Assembly (NCBI GenBank): GCA_031969915.1 | Contig: DALYJJ010000153.1 | Span: forward strand, 1-13,648 | Direction: 5' to 3' | Origin: DALYJJ01 sp031969915 | Lineage (GTDB): Bacteria; Acidobacteriota; Terriglobia; Bryobacterales; Bryobacteraceae | Length of the DNA stretch: 13,648 nt | Shown: positions 1 to 6,026 of the stretch, piece after piece | Position numbering within the stretch: the stretch's first letter is position 1 | Layout of the letters: the number at the start of each line of letters is the position of its first letter | The notes under the pieces: generated by a model | What the model was told of the DNA's origin: nothing | Database searches by the model: none | The model's input: the letters and a program-made list of their open reading frames with translations, nothing else | Program-made: the position numbers and the translations under genes

Positions 1-877
1 CCGGCCACGTCCCGAGCGTCATGTGCGCGACGTTCAGCAGCCACATCGACGGGTAGTCCGTCCCGTCGACGGCCAGCACGCGCTCGAGCACAGCGGCATG
101 CATCTGGCGCGCGGTCTGGACGCGAATCAGTTCGACGCCGGCCGGCCCCGCCAGGTTCACCGGTCCGGAAACCAGCAGTACGCGCGCCCCGCGGCCCGCC
201 GCCGCTTCAGCCAAAGCGTACCCCATCTTGCCGCTCGAACGGTTCGAGATGAAGCGGACGGGGTCGAGCGGCTCCTGCGTGGGGCCAGCGGTGATCAGGA
301 CGGTCTCGCCGTCCAGGTCGTGCCGGCCGCGCGCTACGAGGGCCACAACCTCGGCGACGCGGACCGCTTCGGCGAGCCGTCCGGGACCCACGGTTCCGCA
401 CGCCAGCAGACCGGCGTCGGGATCGACGATGGTGTGCCCGCGCGCGGCCAGCGTAGCGAGGTTCTGCCGGGTTGCCGGGTGTTCCCACATGGCGGTGTTC
501 ATGGCCGGCGCGAGAACCACCTTGCCGGTAAACGCCAGGTAGAGCGTGGTCAGGAAATCGTCGGCGATGCCGTGTGCGAACTTGGCGAGCAGGTCGGCGG
601 TGGCCGGCGCGACCACCAGCACCTGGTTCTCCTGGGCAACACGGATGTGTTCCACCGCGCTCGAGAGCGTGTCGTCGGAGGACGAACCTTCGCCCGCGAA
701 CAAGCCGGTAATCACCTTGCGATTGGTGAGGGCGGCGAAGGTGAGCGGACGGACGAATTCCTGGGCGGCGCGGGTCATCACGACTTGCACGGTGAAGCCG
801 CGCTCCTCGAGCGCGCGGGCCAATTCCGCGGCTTTGTAGGCGGCGATCCCGCCACCGACGCCGAGGACGGCGTTCAT
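1..877 (-). CDS. coaBC: CoaBC: phosphopantothenoylcysteine decarboxylase / phosphopantothenate-cysteine ligase, partial
   Basis: Bifunctional cytoplasmic enzyme of coenzyme A synthesis: the CoaB part joins cysteine to 4'-phosphopantothenate and the FMN-dependent CoaC part decarboxylates the product. 292 codons are visible; the gene runs off the left edge. The CoaC half (about 1-180) shows GGGIAAYKA near the N-terminus, catalytic His77 (VEHIRVA), PATADLLAKFAHGIADD at 91-107, PAMNTAMW at 124-131, and the flap with catalytic Cys160 (GLLACGTVGPGRL). CoaB begins at about 190 with VLITAGPTQEPLDPVRFISN and SSGKMGYALAEAAA. The ATG at 877 shares one base with the rpoZ stop (TGATG), so translation is probably coupled; GAAGAG lies 8 bases upstream of it. 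Odd: after residue ~265 the expected CoaB block (AAAVADYRP type) is absent and the codons read instead as an unfamiliar TDYPSMWLLNVAHMTLG. The family call is secure; the last ~85 bases are not. Confidence 0.93.
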   Translation of the reverse strand, partial: MNAVLGVGGGIAAYKAAELARALEERGFTVQVVMTRAAQEFVRPLTFAALTNRKVITGLFAGEGSSSDDTLSSAVEHIRVAQENQVLVVAPATADLLAKFAHGIADDFLTTLYLAFTGKVVLAPAMNTAMWEHPATRQNLATLAARGHTIVDPDAGLLACGTVGPGRLAEAVRVAEVVALVARGRHDLDGETVLITAGPTQEPLDPVRFISNRSSGKMGYALAEAAAGRGARVLLVSGPVNLAGPAGVELIRVQTARQMHAAVLERVLAVDGTDYPSMWLLNVAHMTLGTWP

Positions 878-1134
878 CAGAGGGTCTCTTCGGCGACCGT
901 TTCCTGGAGCAGCGCCGCGTCGCGCGTGGGGTCTTCGTATTTCACCAGGCCGCGGCGGACTTCCTCCATGGCGGCGATGGTGGGCTTCTTCGAGGTGGTG
1001 GGCAGGAACGATCGCGCGCCGTTCTGCAACTGACGCGCCCGCTTGGCGGCCACAATGATGAAGCGGTAGGTGCTCGTTTCCGGATCGTCCGGAATCGAAT
1101 GCATTGCGTTGCTACGCACCAGAATCTCTGTCAT
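877..1134 (-). CDS. rpoZ: DNA-directed RNA polymerase omega subunit
   Basis: Small subunit that helps assemble and stabilise RNA polymerase around the beta' subunit. The 85-residue product carries the omega core: YRFIIVAAKRARQLQNGA at about 23-40, then KKPTIAAMEEVRRGLVKYE at about 49-67, and a short acidic tail. Length is normal for this family. I chose the ATG at 1134 because an AAGGA lies 11 bases upstream; a second ATG (Met11) is possible. The gene sits 73 bases downstream of the sensor kinase and overlaps coaBC by one base. rpoZ next to coaBC is a common bacterial pair, but the usual upstream partner gmk (guanylate kinase) is not there; a two-component system occupies that place. Confidence 0.95.
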   Translation of the reverse strand: MTEILVRSNAMHSIPDDPETSTYRFIIVAAKRARQLQNGARSFLPTTSKKPTIAAMEEVRRGLVKYEDPTRDAALLQETVAEETL

Positions 1135-1180
1135 GTTCGTTTACGTCCTTGGGAGGCGGCGGCCGGTGGGCGCCGATTTC

Positions 1181-1210
1181 ATTGTCTCGCAAGCGGGTGA
1201 CGGCTGTCTA
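1181..1210 (-). promoter_or_regulatory. Candidate sigma70-type promoter for rpoZ-coaBC
   Basis: On the minus strand TAGACA (1210-1205, five of six matches to TTGACA) is followed after an 18-base spacer by GACAAT (1186-1181, four of six matches to TATAAT). The TAG of the -35 hexamer is the stop codon of the sensor kinase. It would start a transcript about 40 bases before the rpoZ ATG. The -10 is weak, so chance cannot be excluded. Confidence 0.3.
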
Positions 1211-2707
1211 TCCCGGGGCGGCGTATTGGGCCTGTTCGCGCGGCTCGGCGGCGGTCCGCGCGCGCGCGGGGAGTCGGACCACAAAGCGGGTTCCCTGGCC
1301 CGGGGTGCTGGAAACATCGACCCGGCCGCCGTGGGCCTTCGCGATCCAGGCCACGAAGCTGAGGCCCAGCCCTACTCCGCGTTCGCCCGCCGTCTCGCCG
1401 GGCGTCGGGACGCGGTAGAAGCGGTCGAAGATGTGGCCCAAGTGCCCGGCTGCGATTCCCACGCCGGTATCTTCGACGAAAAGGGACACCCACTGCCCGG
1501 CGGCTTGCAGACCGACTTGCACGCGTCCGCCGGAGGGAGTGTACTTGATGGCGTTGGAAAGCAGGTTGGAGAGCAGGCGTTCGATTTGCACGCGATCCGC
1601 CTCCACGATGCAACTCTCCGGACTCTGGGCGGTGAGCGTGAGCCCGGCACCTTCGGCGGGGATCTGGAACTGGTCAGTGACATCGGCCACCAGGGCCGAG
1701 AGATCGAGAGGCAAGCGCTGCAAAGTCAGGTGGCCGGACTCGGCCTGCGACAGTAGCAACAGGGACTTCACGATCTGTCCGAGACGTTCGACATCCTCGA
1801 GCGCTTCCTGAATGGCCTCGCGATACTGCTCCTCACTCCGCGCCGTCAGCAGCGCGACTTCGAGTTGCCCGCGGACGCAGGTGAGCGGGGTGCGCAGTTC
1901 ATGAGAAACGTCGGCGTTAAACTGGCGCGACTGTACAAACGACGCTTCCAGCCTCGCCATCATGCTGTTGAAGGTATCGATCAGGTGGTCGAGTTCATCG
2001 CCGGAACCGCGCTTGGGGATGCGCATGGCGAGCGTGGTCTCCGAGATCCGGGCCGCGCTGCCGGCAAGATCGTTGACCGGACGCAGTGCGCGGCGAGCGA
2101 AAAACCAGCCGATGATGGCGCCGGTGGCGAGCAGCAGGGGGACGATGGCCAGGTACTTGACCGTGAATGCGCGAACGATCTCGTCATTGCCGGAGAGGCG
2201 GCGGCCGATGGCCATGAAGTAGCGACGGCCCTTTTCTTCGATGGCGCCGCCGCGGATCAGGTATTGGACGCCGCGAGAGTTCTGCCGGATCGCCCAGAAC
2301 GGCTGCGCCGACGCGGCGAGGTCGCGGATCCGTTCCGGCGGTTCGGCGCCGAAGAGCAGGAAACCGTTGGAGGCCTCGAGCACGTTGCCATCCTTGTCGG
2401 CGAGGAGAAACACGTTGCGAAGGCGCTCGACGAAGTAGGCCTCCTCGGGATCGTCTTTGTCGTAATACCAGACAGGCAGGCGCTGCTCGATGCGCAGGTA
2501 GCTCTTGACGGCCAGAAAGTCCTCCTCGAGCAGATCGCGCGTGTGTCCGAACAGGGTGGTGGCGAGAGTCTCGCGGAACAGGAGTCCTACCACTGCGAGC
2601 GCGAGCGCGAAGAGGATGACGTAGGTGAGGGCTAGACGGAACCGCAGCGCCCGGAAGACGCGGCTCCAACGGGAGGGAGCTGGTTCGGAATCCGGGCGGC
2701 GGTTCAC
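1208..2707 (-). CDS. Two-component sensor histidine kinase (HAMP, HisKA, HATPase)
   Basis: Inner-membrane sensor kinase expected to phosphorylate the response regulator encoded just upstream. In the 499 residues: a basic N-terminus, membrane segment 1 at about 24-44, a periplasmic sensor region of about 140 residues, membrane segment 2 at about 184-204, then a HAMP linker to ~257. The HisKA H-box is SHELRTPL with His269. The ATPase domain has the N-box around Asn381-Asn385 (NLLSNAIKYT), G1 VEDTGVGI (Asp412), the F-box IFDRFYR and G2 GVGLGLS at 444-450. All catalytic motifs are intact. Architecture is that of the metal/stress-responsive OmpR-partner kinases (CusS/QseC type); the signal is not readable. 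It starts at a GTG overlapping the regulator's TGA by four bases (GTGA), so the pair is translationally coupled. The C-terminal tail after ~480 is low in structure. Confidence 0.96.
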   Translation of the reverse strand: MNRRPDSEPAPSRWSRVFRALRFRLALTYVILFALALAVVGLLFRETLATTLFGHTRDLLEEDFLAVKSYLRIEQRLPVWYYDKDDPEEAYFVERLRNVFLLADKDGNVLEASNGFLLFGAEPPERIRDLAASAQPFWAIRQNSRGVQYLIRGGAIEEKGRRYFMAIGRRLSGNDEIVRAFTVKYLAIVPLLLATGAIIGWFFARRALRPVNDLAGSAARISETTLAMRIPKRGSGDELDHLIDTFNSMMARLEASFVQSRQFNADVSHELRTPLTCVRGQLEVALLTARSEEQYREAIQEALEDVERLGQIVKSLLLLSQAESGHLTLQRLPLDLSALVADVTDQFQIPAEGAGLTLTAQSPESCIVEADRVQIERLLSNLLSNAIKYTPSGGRVQVGLQAAGQWVSLFVEDTGVGIAAGHLGHIFDRFYRVPTPGETAGERGVGLGLSFVAWIAKAHGGRVDVSSTPGQGTRFVVRLPARARTAAEPREQAQYAAPG

Positions 2708-3405
2708 TTCGCCTCGGCGGACTTCTCGGCGGGCTTGTCGCTCGCTTCCAGCAGGTAGCCGACGCCGCGCACGGTGTGGATGAGCTTGACCGGGAACCGG
2801 TCGTCGATTTTGCTGCGCAGGTGGCGGATATAGACGTCGACGATATTGGTCAGGCCGTCGTAGTCCATGTCCCAGACGTGCTCCACGATCATGGTGCGGC
2901 TGAGCGGGCGGCCCCGGTTCCGCATCAGGTACTCGAGGATGCTGAACTCCTTGGGCGCCAGGTCGATGTTCTCGTTGGAACGCGTCACTTTGCGGCGGAT
3001 GCAGTCCAGGGTGAGGTCTCCCACCTGCAGGCGTTCGGGAGTGGGCTGGCCGCGCCGGAGGAGCACCCGCACGCGGGCCAGGAGTTCGACGAAGGCGAAG
3101 GGCTTCACCAGGTAGTCGTCGGCGCCGAGTTCCAGGCCCTTCACGCGGTCGTCGACCGCGCCTCGCGCGCTCAGGATCAGGACGGGAGGACTGCTCTTGC
3201 GGTTCCGGATGCGCTCCAAAACCTGTAATCCGTCGGTATCGGGGAGCATCAGGTCGAGGATGATCAGGTCATAGTCGGCGCCATGCACCAGACCTAGCGC
3301 CTGTGCTCCGTCGGAGGCGACGTCTACGGCGTAGCCGGCGCTCTCCAGCCCTCGTCCGAGGAAATCGGCGATTCGTTTCTCGTCTTCGACAACCAGGATT
3401 CGCAT
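2704..3405 (-). CDS. OmpR/PhoB-family response regulator
   Basis: DNA-binding transcription regulator of the two-component system with the following kinase. With the start at 3405 it has 233 residues. The receiver domain (1-~118) has acidic pocket Glu7-Asp8, phospho-acceptor Asp51 (LIILDLMLP), Ser79 and Lys101 (LVKPF). The winged-helix DNA-binding domain spans about 126-219 with the typical LAPKEFSILEYL and YIRHLRSKI stretches and ends in a short Lys/Glu/Ala-rich tail. I chose the ATG at 3405 because MRILVVEDEK is the canonical receiver N-terminus; the frame stays open to a GTG at 3450, which would add 15 residues unlike the family. No clear ribosome site precedes 3405. It is divergent from the pentapeptide-repeat gene at 3484, so the 78 bases between them should hold control elements for both. 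Confidence 0.94.
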   Translation of the reverse strand: MRILVVEDEKRIADFLGRGLESAGYAVDVASDGAQALGLVHGADYDLIILDLMLPDTDGLQVLERIRNRKSSPPVLILSARGAVDDRVKGLELGADDYLVKPFAFVELLARVRVLLRRGQPTPERLQVGDLTLDCIRRKVTRSNENIDLAPKEFSILEYLMRNRGRPLSRTMIVEHVWDMDYDGLTNIVDVYIRHLRSKIDDRFPVKLIHTVRGVGYLLEASDKPAEKSAEAK

Positions 3406-3483
3406 GGTGACTGTCAGCACCAGTTTGCCACAAGCGGCAATCCTTCTCACACTCTTTGAGGGCCCGCCGATAACTAAGAATGA

Positions 3484-4512
3484 ATGGCTTGGAAACCTCT
3501 AGCCCGGCTGCTCTGGCGCGAGTCCCGCGCCTCCGACGAGGATTCGGACGAGGTACTGGTTCCGGCGCCGGCGGGAAGGGTCCATTCGCTTGGGGAGGAT
3601 CACGGGCGTTCGAGCGGCCTGCCCCTGGCGAAAGTGCTGGCGGCCCATCGGGCATGGCTGGAAAAAGGCTCCAACGGCGTGCGAGCGAACCTCGCCGATC
3701 TGACGCTGAACGAACTCAAGCTGAAGGGAGCGAAGCTCAGCCGCGCACAGTTCACGCGTACGTCGCTGCTGGAGACGGAGTTGTCGAACGCGGAACTGGT
3801 GGGGGCGGTCTTTGAGCACGCCGACCTTCGGCGAGCCACCTTCGATTCGGCCGACCTGACGGCAGCCGAATTCTCGAATTCAAGGCTGGAGGGCGCCTGG
3901 CTGCGGGGAACGAACCTGGCCGAGGCAAAGGTGATCGAGTGCAGCTTTCAGACCGCGCACTTGATGGAGAGCCGCTGGCAGGAGGCGGGCCTGCAGCATT
4001 GCGACTTCTCGCGCGCTGACCTGTCCCTGGCCGCCTTCCACCAGGCGCGGCTGTTCGGGTGCACGCTCACCGCAGCGATCCTGTCGCGAGCGACGCTCTA
4101 CAACACGAGGCTGCAATTGTGCGGGATGCGGGAGCTGCGGGCCGACGACGCCAATTTCTCCTCCGCGCAGGTATTGGAGTGCGACCTGAGCCACGCCGAA
4201 ATGGTCTCGGCCCGATTCACTGGCGCGCAACTGAACGGCACGCTCCTCTCGCGCAGCCGCCTGGCGACCTGCGATTTCCGGGACGCCAACTTGCAAGGAG
4301 CGGAATTCTACGGCGCCATGCTTCAAGGCAGCCGCTTCGGGGGAGCGAAGCTGTTGGGCGCCGATTTCCGCGGCGCCGACCTGGCGGGCGCCCGCGAGCT
4401 CACCAGCGAACAGCTCAGCCAGTGCCGCACGTCGGACGAAACGGTCCTGCCCAACGGAACGCGCGGACCCTACCGCAAACACTCCGGCGCGGAGCGGGTG
4501 GGACAACGCTGA
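3484..4512 (+). CDS. Pentapeptide-repeat protein
   Basis: A 342-residue protein whose residues ~66-320 are tandem pentapeptide repeats of the A(D/N)LXX kind, such as ANLADLTL, AELVGAVF, ADLRRATF, ANLQGAEF and ADFRGADLAGA. These should fold as a right-handed four-sided beta-helix. The N-terminal ~50 residues are charged and low in structure and are followed by AAHRAWLEKG, a lead-in helix I associate with acidobacterial members. The C-terminus ends in LTSEQLSQC and TVLPNGT, the usual cap of this family. There is no signal peptide or membrane segment, so it is likely cytoplasmic. Function is unknown; some family members mimic DNA and bind gyrase, but nothing here shows that role. ATG at 3484 was preferred over the overlapping out-of-frame ATG at 3480. 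There is no ribosome site; GATAAC at 3469-3474 could be a -10 for a very short leader. Confidence 0.92.
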   Translation: MAWKPLARLLWRESRASDEDSDEVLVPAPAGRVHSLGEDHGRSSGLPLAKVLAAHRAWLEKGSNGVRANLADLTLNELKLKGAKLSRAQFTRTSLLETELSNAELVGAVFEHADLRRATFDSADLTAAEFSNSRLEGAWLRGTNLAEAKVIECSFQTAHLMESRWQEAGLQHCDFSRADLSLAAFHQARLFGCTLTAAILSRATLYNTRLQLCGMRELRADDANFSSAQVLECDLSHAEMVSARFTGAQLNGTLLSRSRLATCDFRDANLQGAEFYGAMLQGSRFGGAKLLGADFRGADLAGARELTSEQLSQCRTSDETVLPNGTRGPYRKHSGAERVGQR

Positions 4513-4525
4513 ATCCAGGCCCCCG

Positions 4526-4570
4526 CCGCCGTTTGCTAGCCCGCCGTTTGCTAGCCCGCCGTTTGCTAGC
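4526..4570 (+). repeat. Three perfect 15-bp tandem repeats
   Basis: The unit CCGCCGTTTGCTAGC is repeated three times without mismatch at 4526-4540, 4541-4555 and 4556-4570. Each copy contains the palindrome GCTAGC, and a fourth CTAG follows at 4571. It fills most of the 67 bases between the pentapeptide-repeat gene and the pyrophosphatase gene. It may be a slippage-prone spacer or a repeated binding site; nothing in the sequence decides between them. Confidence 0.95.
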
Positions 4571-4579
4571 CTAGACTCT

Positions 4580-5143
4580 GTGCCCGTGAAGCTCTACGAT
4601 TTGGATCCCGGCGACGAGTGCCCCGAACTCGTCCGCATGATCGTTGAAATACCGAAGAATTCCTCAAACAAGTACGAGTACGACGGTAATCTCGACCTGT
4701 TCCGGCTGGACCGCGCGCTCTATTCGCCGATGCATTACCCCGGCGACTACGGCTTCATCCCCGGCACACTCGCCGAGGACAACGACCCAATGGACGTGTT
4801 GGTGCTCGTACAGGAACCCAGCTTCACCGGTTGCGTGATTGAAGTGCGGCCGGTGGGCATCCTGAACATGACCGACCGCGAGGAAGGCGACCAGAAGGTG
4901 CTGGCGGTTCCGAACCGCAACCCGCGCTACGACCAGATCCACACCATGGACCAGATCTTTCCCCACGTGCGCCGCGAGGTGGAACACTTCTTTCAGATCT
5001 ATAAGGAGCTGGAGGGCAAGGTAACCAACCTGCAGGGTTGGGGCGGGCCGCGCGAAGCCAGGAAAGCGATTATGGACAGCCGGCAGCGTTACCTGGACCT
5101 GAAATTCAAGAGCGCGGCGGCGGAGACTCCGCAGGCGGACTGA
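4580..5143 (+). CDS. ppa: Inorganic pyrophosphatase (family I)
   Basis: Soluble cytoplasmic Mg-dependent enzyme that splits pyrophosphate into two phosphates and so pulls biosynthetic reactions forward. The 187-residue product matches the usual bacterial length. Visible active-site elements are Glu23, KYEYD (Lys31, Glu33), YPGDYGFIPGT at 53-63, and the family signature DNDPMDVLV with Asp67, Asp69 and Asp72. Asp99, Asp104 and Lys106 follow in DREEGDQKVL, then Tyr141-Lys142. All metal and phosphate ligands appear present. The start is GTG at 4580; a second in-frame GTG at 4586 is possible. Neither has a ribosome site. TAGACT at 4572-4577 resembles a -10 that would put the transcript start on the second GTG. 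The 3' end overlaps the convergent HIT gene by 38 bases. Confidence 0.96.
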   Translation: MPVKLYDLDPGDECPELVRMIVEIPKNSSNKYEYDGNLDLFRLDRALYSPMHYPGDYGFIPGTLAEDNDPMDVLVLVQEPSFTGCVIEVRPVGILNMTDREEGDQKVLAVPNRNPRYDQIHTMDQIFPHVRREVEHFFQIYKELEGKVTNLQGWGGPREARKAIMDSRQRYLDLKFKSAAAETPQAD

Positions 5144-5636
5144 GCCGGTCCGCCGTGCGGGGGAAGGCGTCTCGCAACCGCCGCCACGTTTCAGCAAGCA
5201 ATTCCGGCATCACTCGGGTTTCGCCGACGGTGGTCATGAAGCTGGCATCGCCGGTCCAGCGGGGGAGCACGTGCATATGGATGTGGCCCGCGACCCCGGC
5301 GCCGGCGCTTTCGCCGATGTTCATTCCTAGATTCAGGCCGGCGGGCCGGTAGAGTTCGCGCAGGGCCACGCAGGTCCGGCGCATCAGGATCATCATCTCC
5401 GCGCAGGCTTCGGGTGAAGCGGCCTCCAGTTCCGCCACGTGCTGGTAGGGCGCGATCATGAGATGGCCGTTGGTATACGGATAGAGGTTCAACAGAACGA
5501 AGTTATGGGCGCCGCGGTGAACGACGAGGTTTTCTTCGTCCGACTGCTCGGATGCCTTGAGGCAGAAGATGCAGGCGTCCGGCGGAGCAGCTTTGCTGAC
5601 GTAGCGATATCGCCAGGGCGTCCAGAGGCGGTCCAC
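5106..5636 (-). CDS. HIT-family nucleotide hydrolase/phosphorylase-like protein
   Basis: Histidine-triad protein; members hydrolyse or phosphorolyse dinucleoside polyphosphates or nucleoside phosphoramidates in the cytoplasm. With the GTG start it has 176 residues. It opens with DRLWTPWRYRYV, typical of the Ap4A-phosphorylase-like HIT branch, then a CxxC pair Cys22/Cys25 (CIFC, probably zinc), FVLLNLYPYTNGHLMI at 47-61, and the triad HIHMHVLPRW with His118, His120 and His122. The C-terminal ~15 residues are Pro/Ser-rich. I chose the GTG at 5636 because it puts that N-terminus at residue 1 and leaves 19 bases after the IHF-like gene; an ATG at 5699 would add 21 unrelated residues inside that gene. 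No good ribosome site, so it may rely on coupling. Substrate not assignable. Confidence 0.92.
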   Translation of the reverse strand: MDRLWTPWRYRYVSKAAPPDACIFCLKASEQSDEENLVVHRGAHNFVLLNLYPYTNGHLMIAPYQHVAELEAASPEACAEMMILMRRTCVALRELYRPAGLNLGMNIGESAGAGVAGHIHMHVLPRWTGDASFMTTVGETRVMPELLAETWRRLRDAFPRTADRLSPPAESPPPRS

Positions 5637-5655
5637 ATCGCACCCGGGACGACGG

Positions 5656-5994
5656 CTAAAAAGAAGACGGCGGAGGCGGGGCAACCGGTCCGGCGCCATC
5701 CGAGGCCGCGGCTGCAGCGGCGTTATTGACCAGGTCCTTCAGCTCTTTGCTGGGCTTGAAATAGGGAATCCGCTTCGGGGGAACTTCCACTCGGGCGCCG
5801 GTCTTGGGATTACGCCCCACGCGCGACTGGCGCTGCCGTGTGCGAAAGCTGCCGAAGCCTCTGATTTCGATCTTGTCGTTCGTGCGCAGGCTACGCACGA
5901 TGCTGTCGAAGATCGCCTCGACGATGACCTCGGAGTCCTTCCGGGTCATCTCCACCACCCTCGATACCTCTTCGATGAGATCCGCTTTCGTCAT
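5656..5994 (-). CDS. IHF/HU-family DNA-bending protein
   Basis: Small dimeric nucleoid protein that bends DNA. 112 residues from ATG 5994, which follows a clear purine-rich ribosome site (AAGGTGAAGGA just upstream). The helical half is about 1-40 (MTKADLIEEV, DSEVIVEAIFDSIV), followed by IEIRGFGSF, then the minor-groove arm GRNPKTGARVEVPPK at about 60-74 and the C-terminal helix PYFKPSKELKDLV. After residue 90 there is an unusual ~22-residue Ala/Pro-rich tail not found in standard HU or IHF. It lies 32 bases downstream of rpsA, the same order as rpsA-ihfB in enterobacteria, which favours an IHF-beta-like identity. I cannot separate IHF from HU with certainty. Confidence 0.93.
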   Translation of the reverse strand: MTKADLIEEVSRVVEMTRKDSEVIVEAIFDSIVRSLRTNDKIEIRGFGSFRTRQRQSRVGRNPKTGARVEVPPKRIPYFKPSKELKDLVNNAAAAAASDGAGPVAPPPPSSF

Positions 5995-6026
5995 CCTTCC
6001 TTCACCTTCCCAGCTTGCCGGCGCTT

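Noticed and set aside
23..1033. 336-codon plus-strand open frame
   Set aside because: Antisense to coaBC and rpoZ; no family resemblance and Arg/Gly-rich composition.
3425..3440. TTGCC-6-GGCAA dyad as an operator or terminator
   Set aside because: Only five base pairs and no T-run; mentioned in the divergent-region finding but too weak to annotate.
4059..4574. Frame ending in a repeated RRLLA peptide
   Set aside because: It lies out of frame inside the pentapeptide gene and gains the repeat only by running into the 15-bp tandem repeat.
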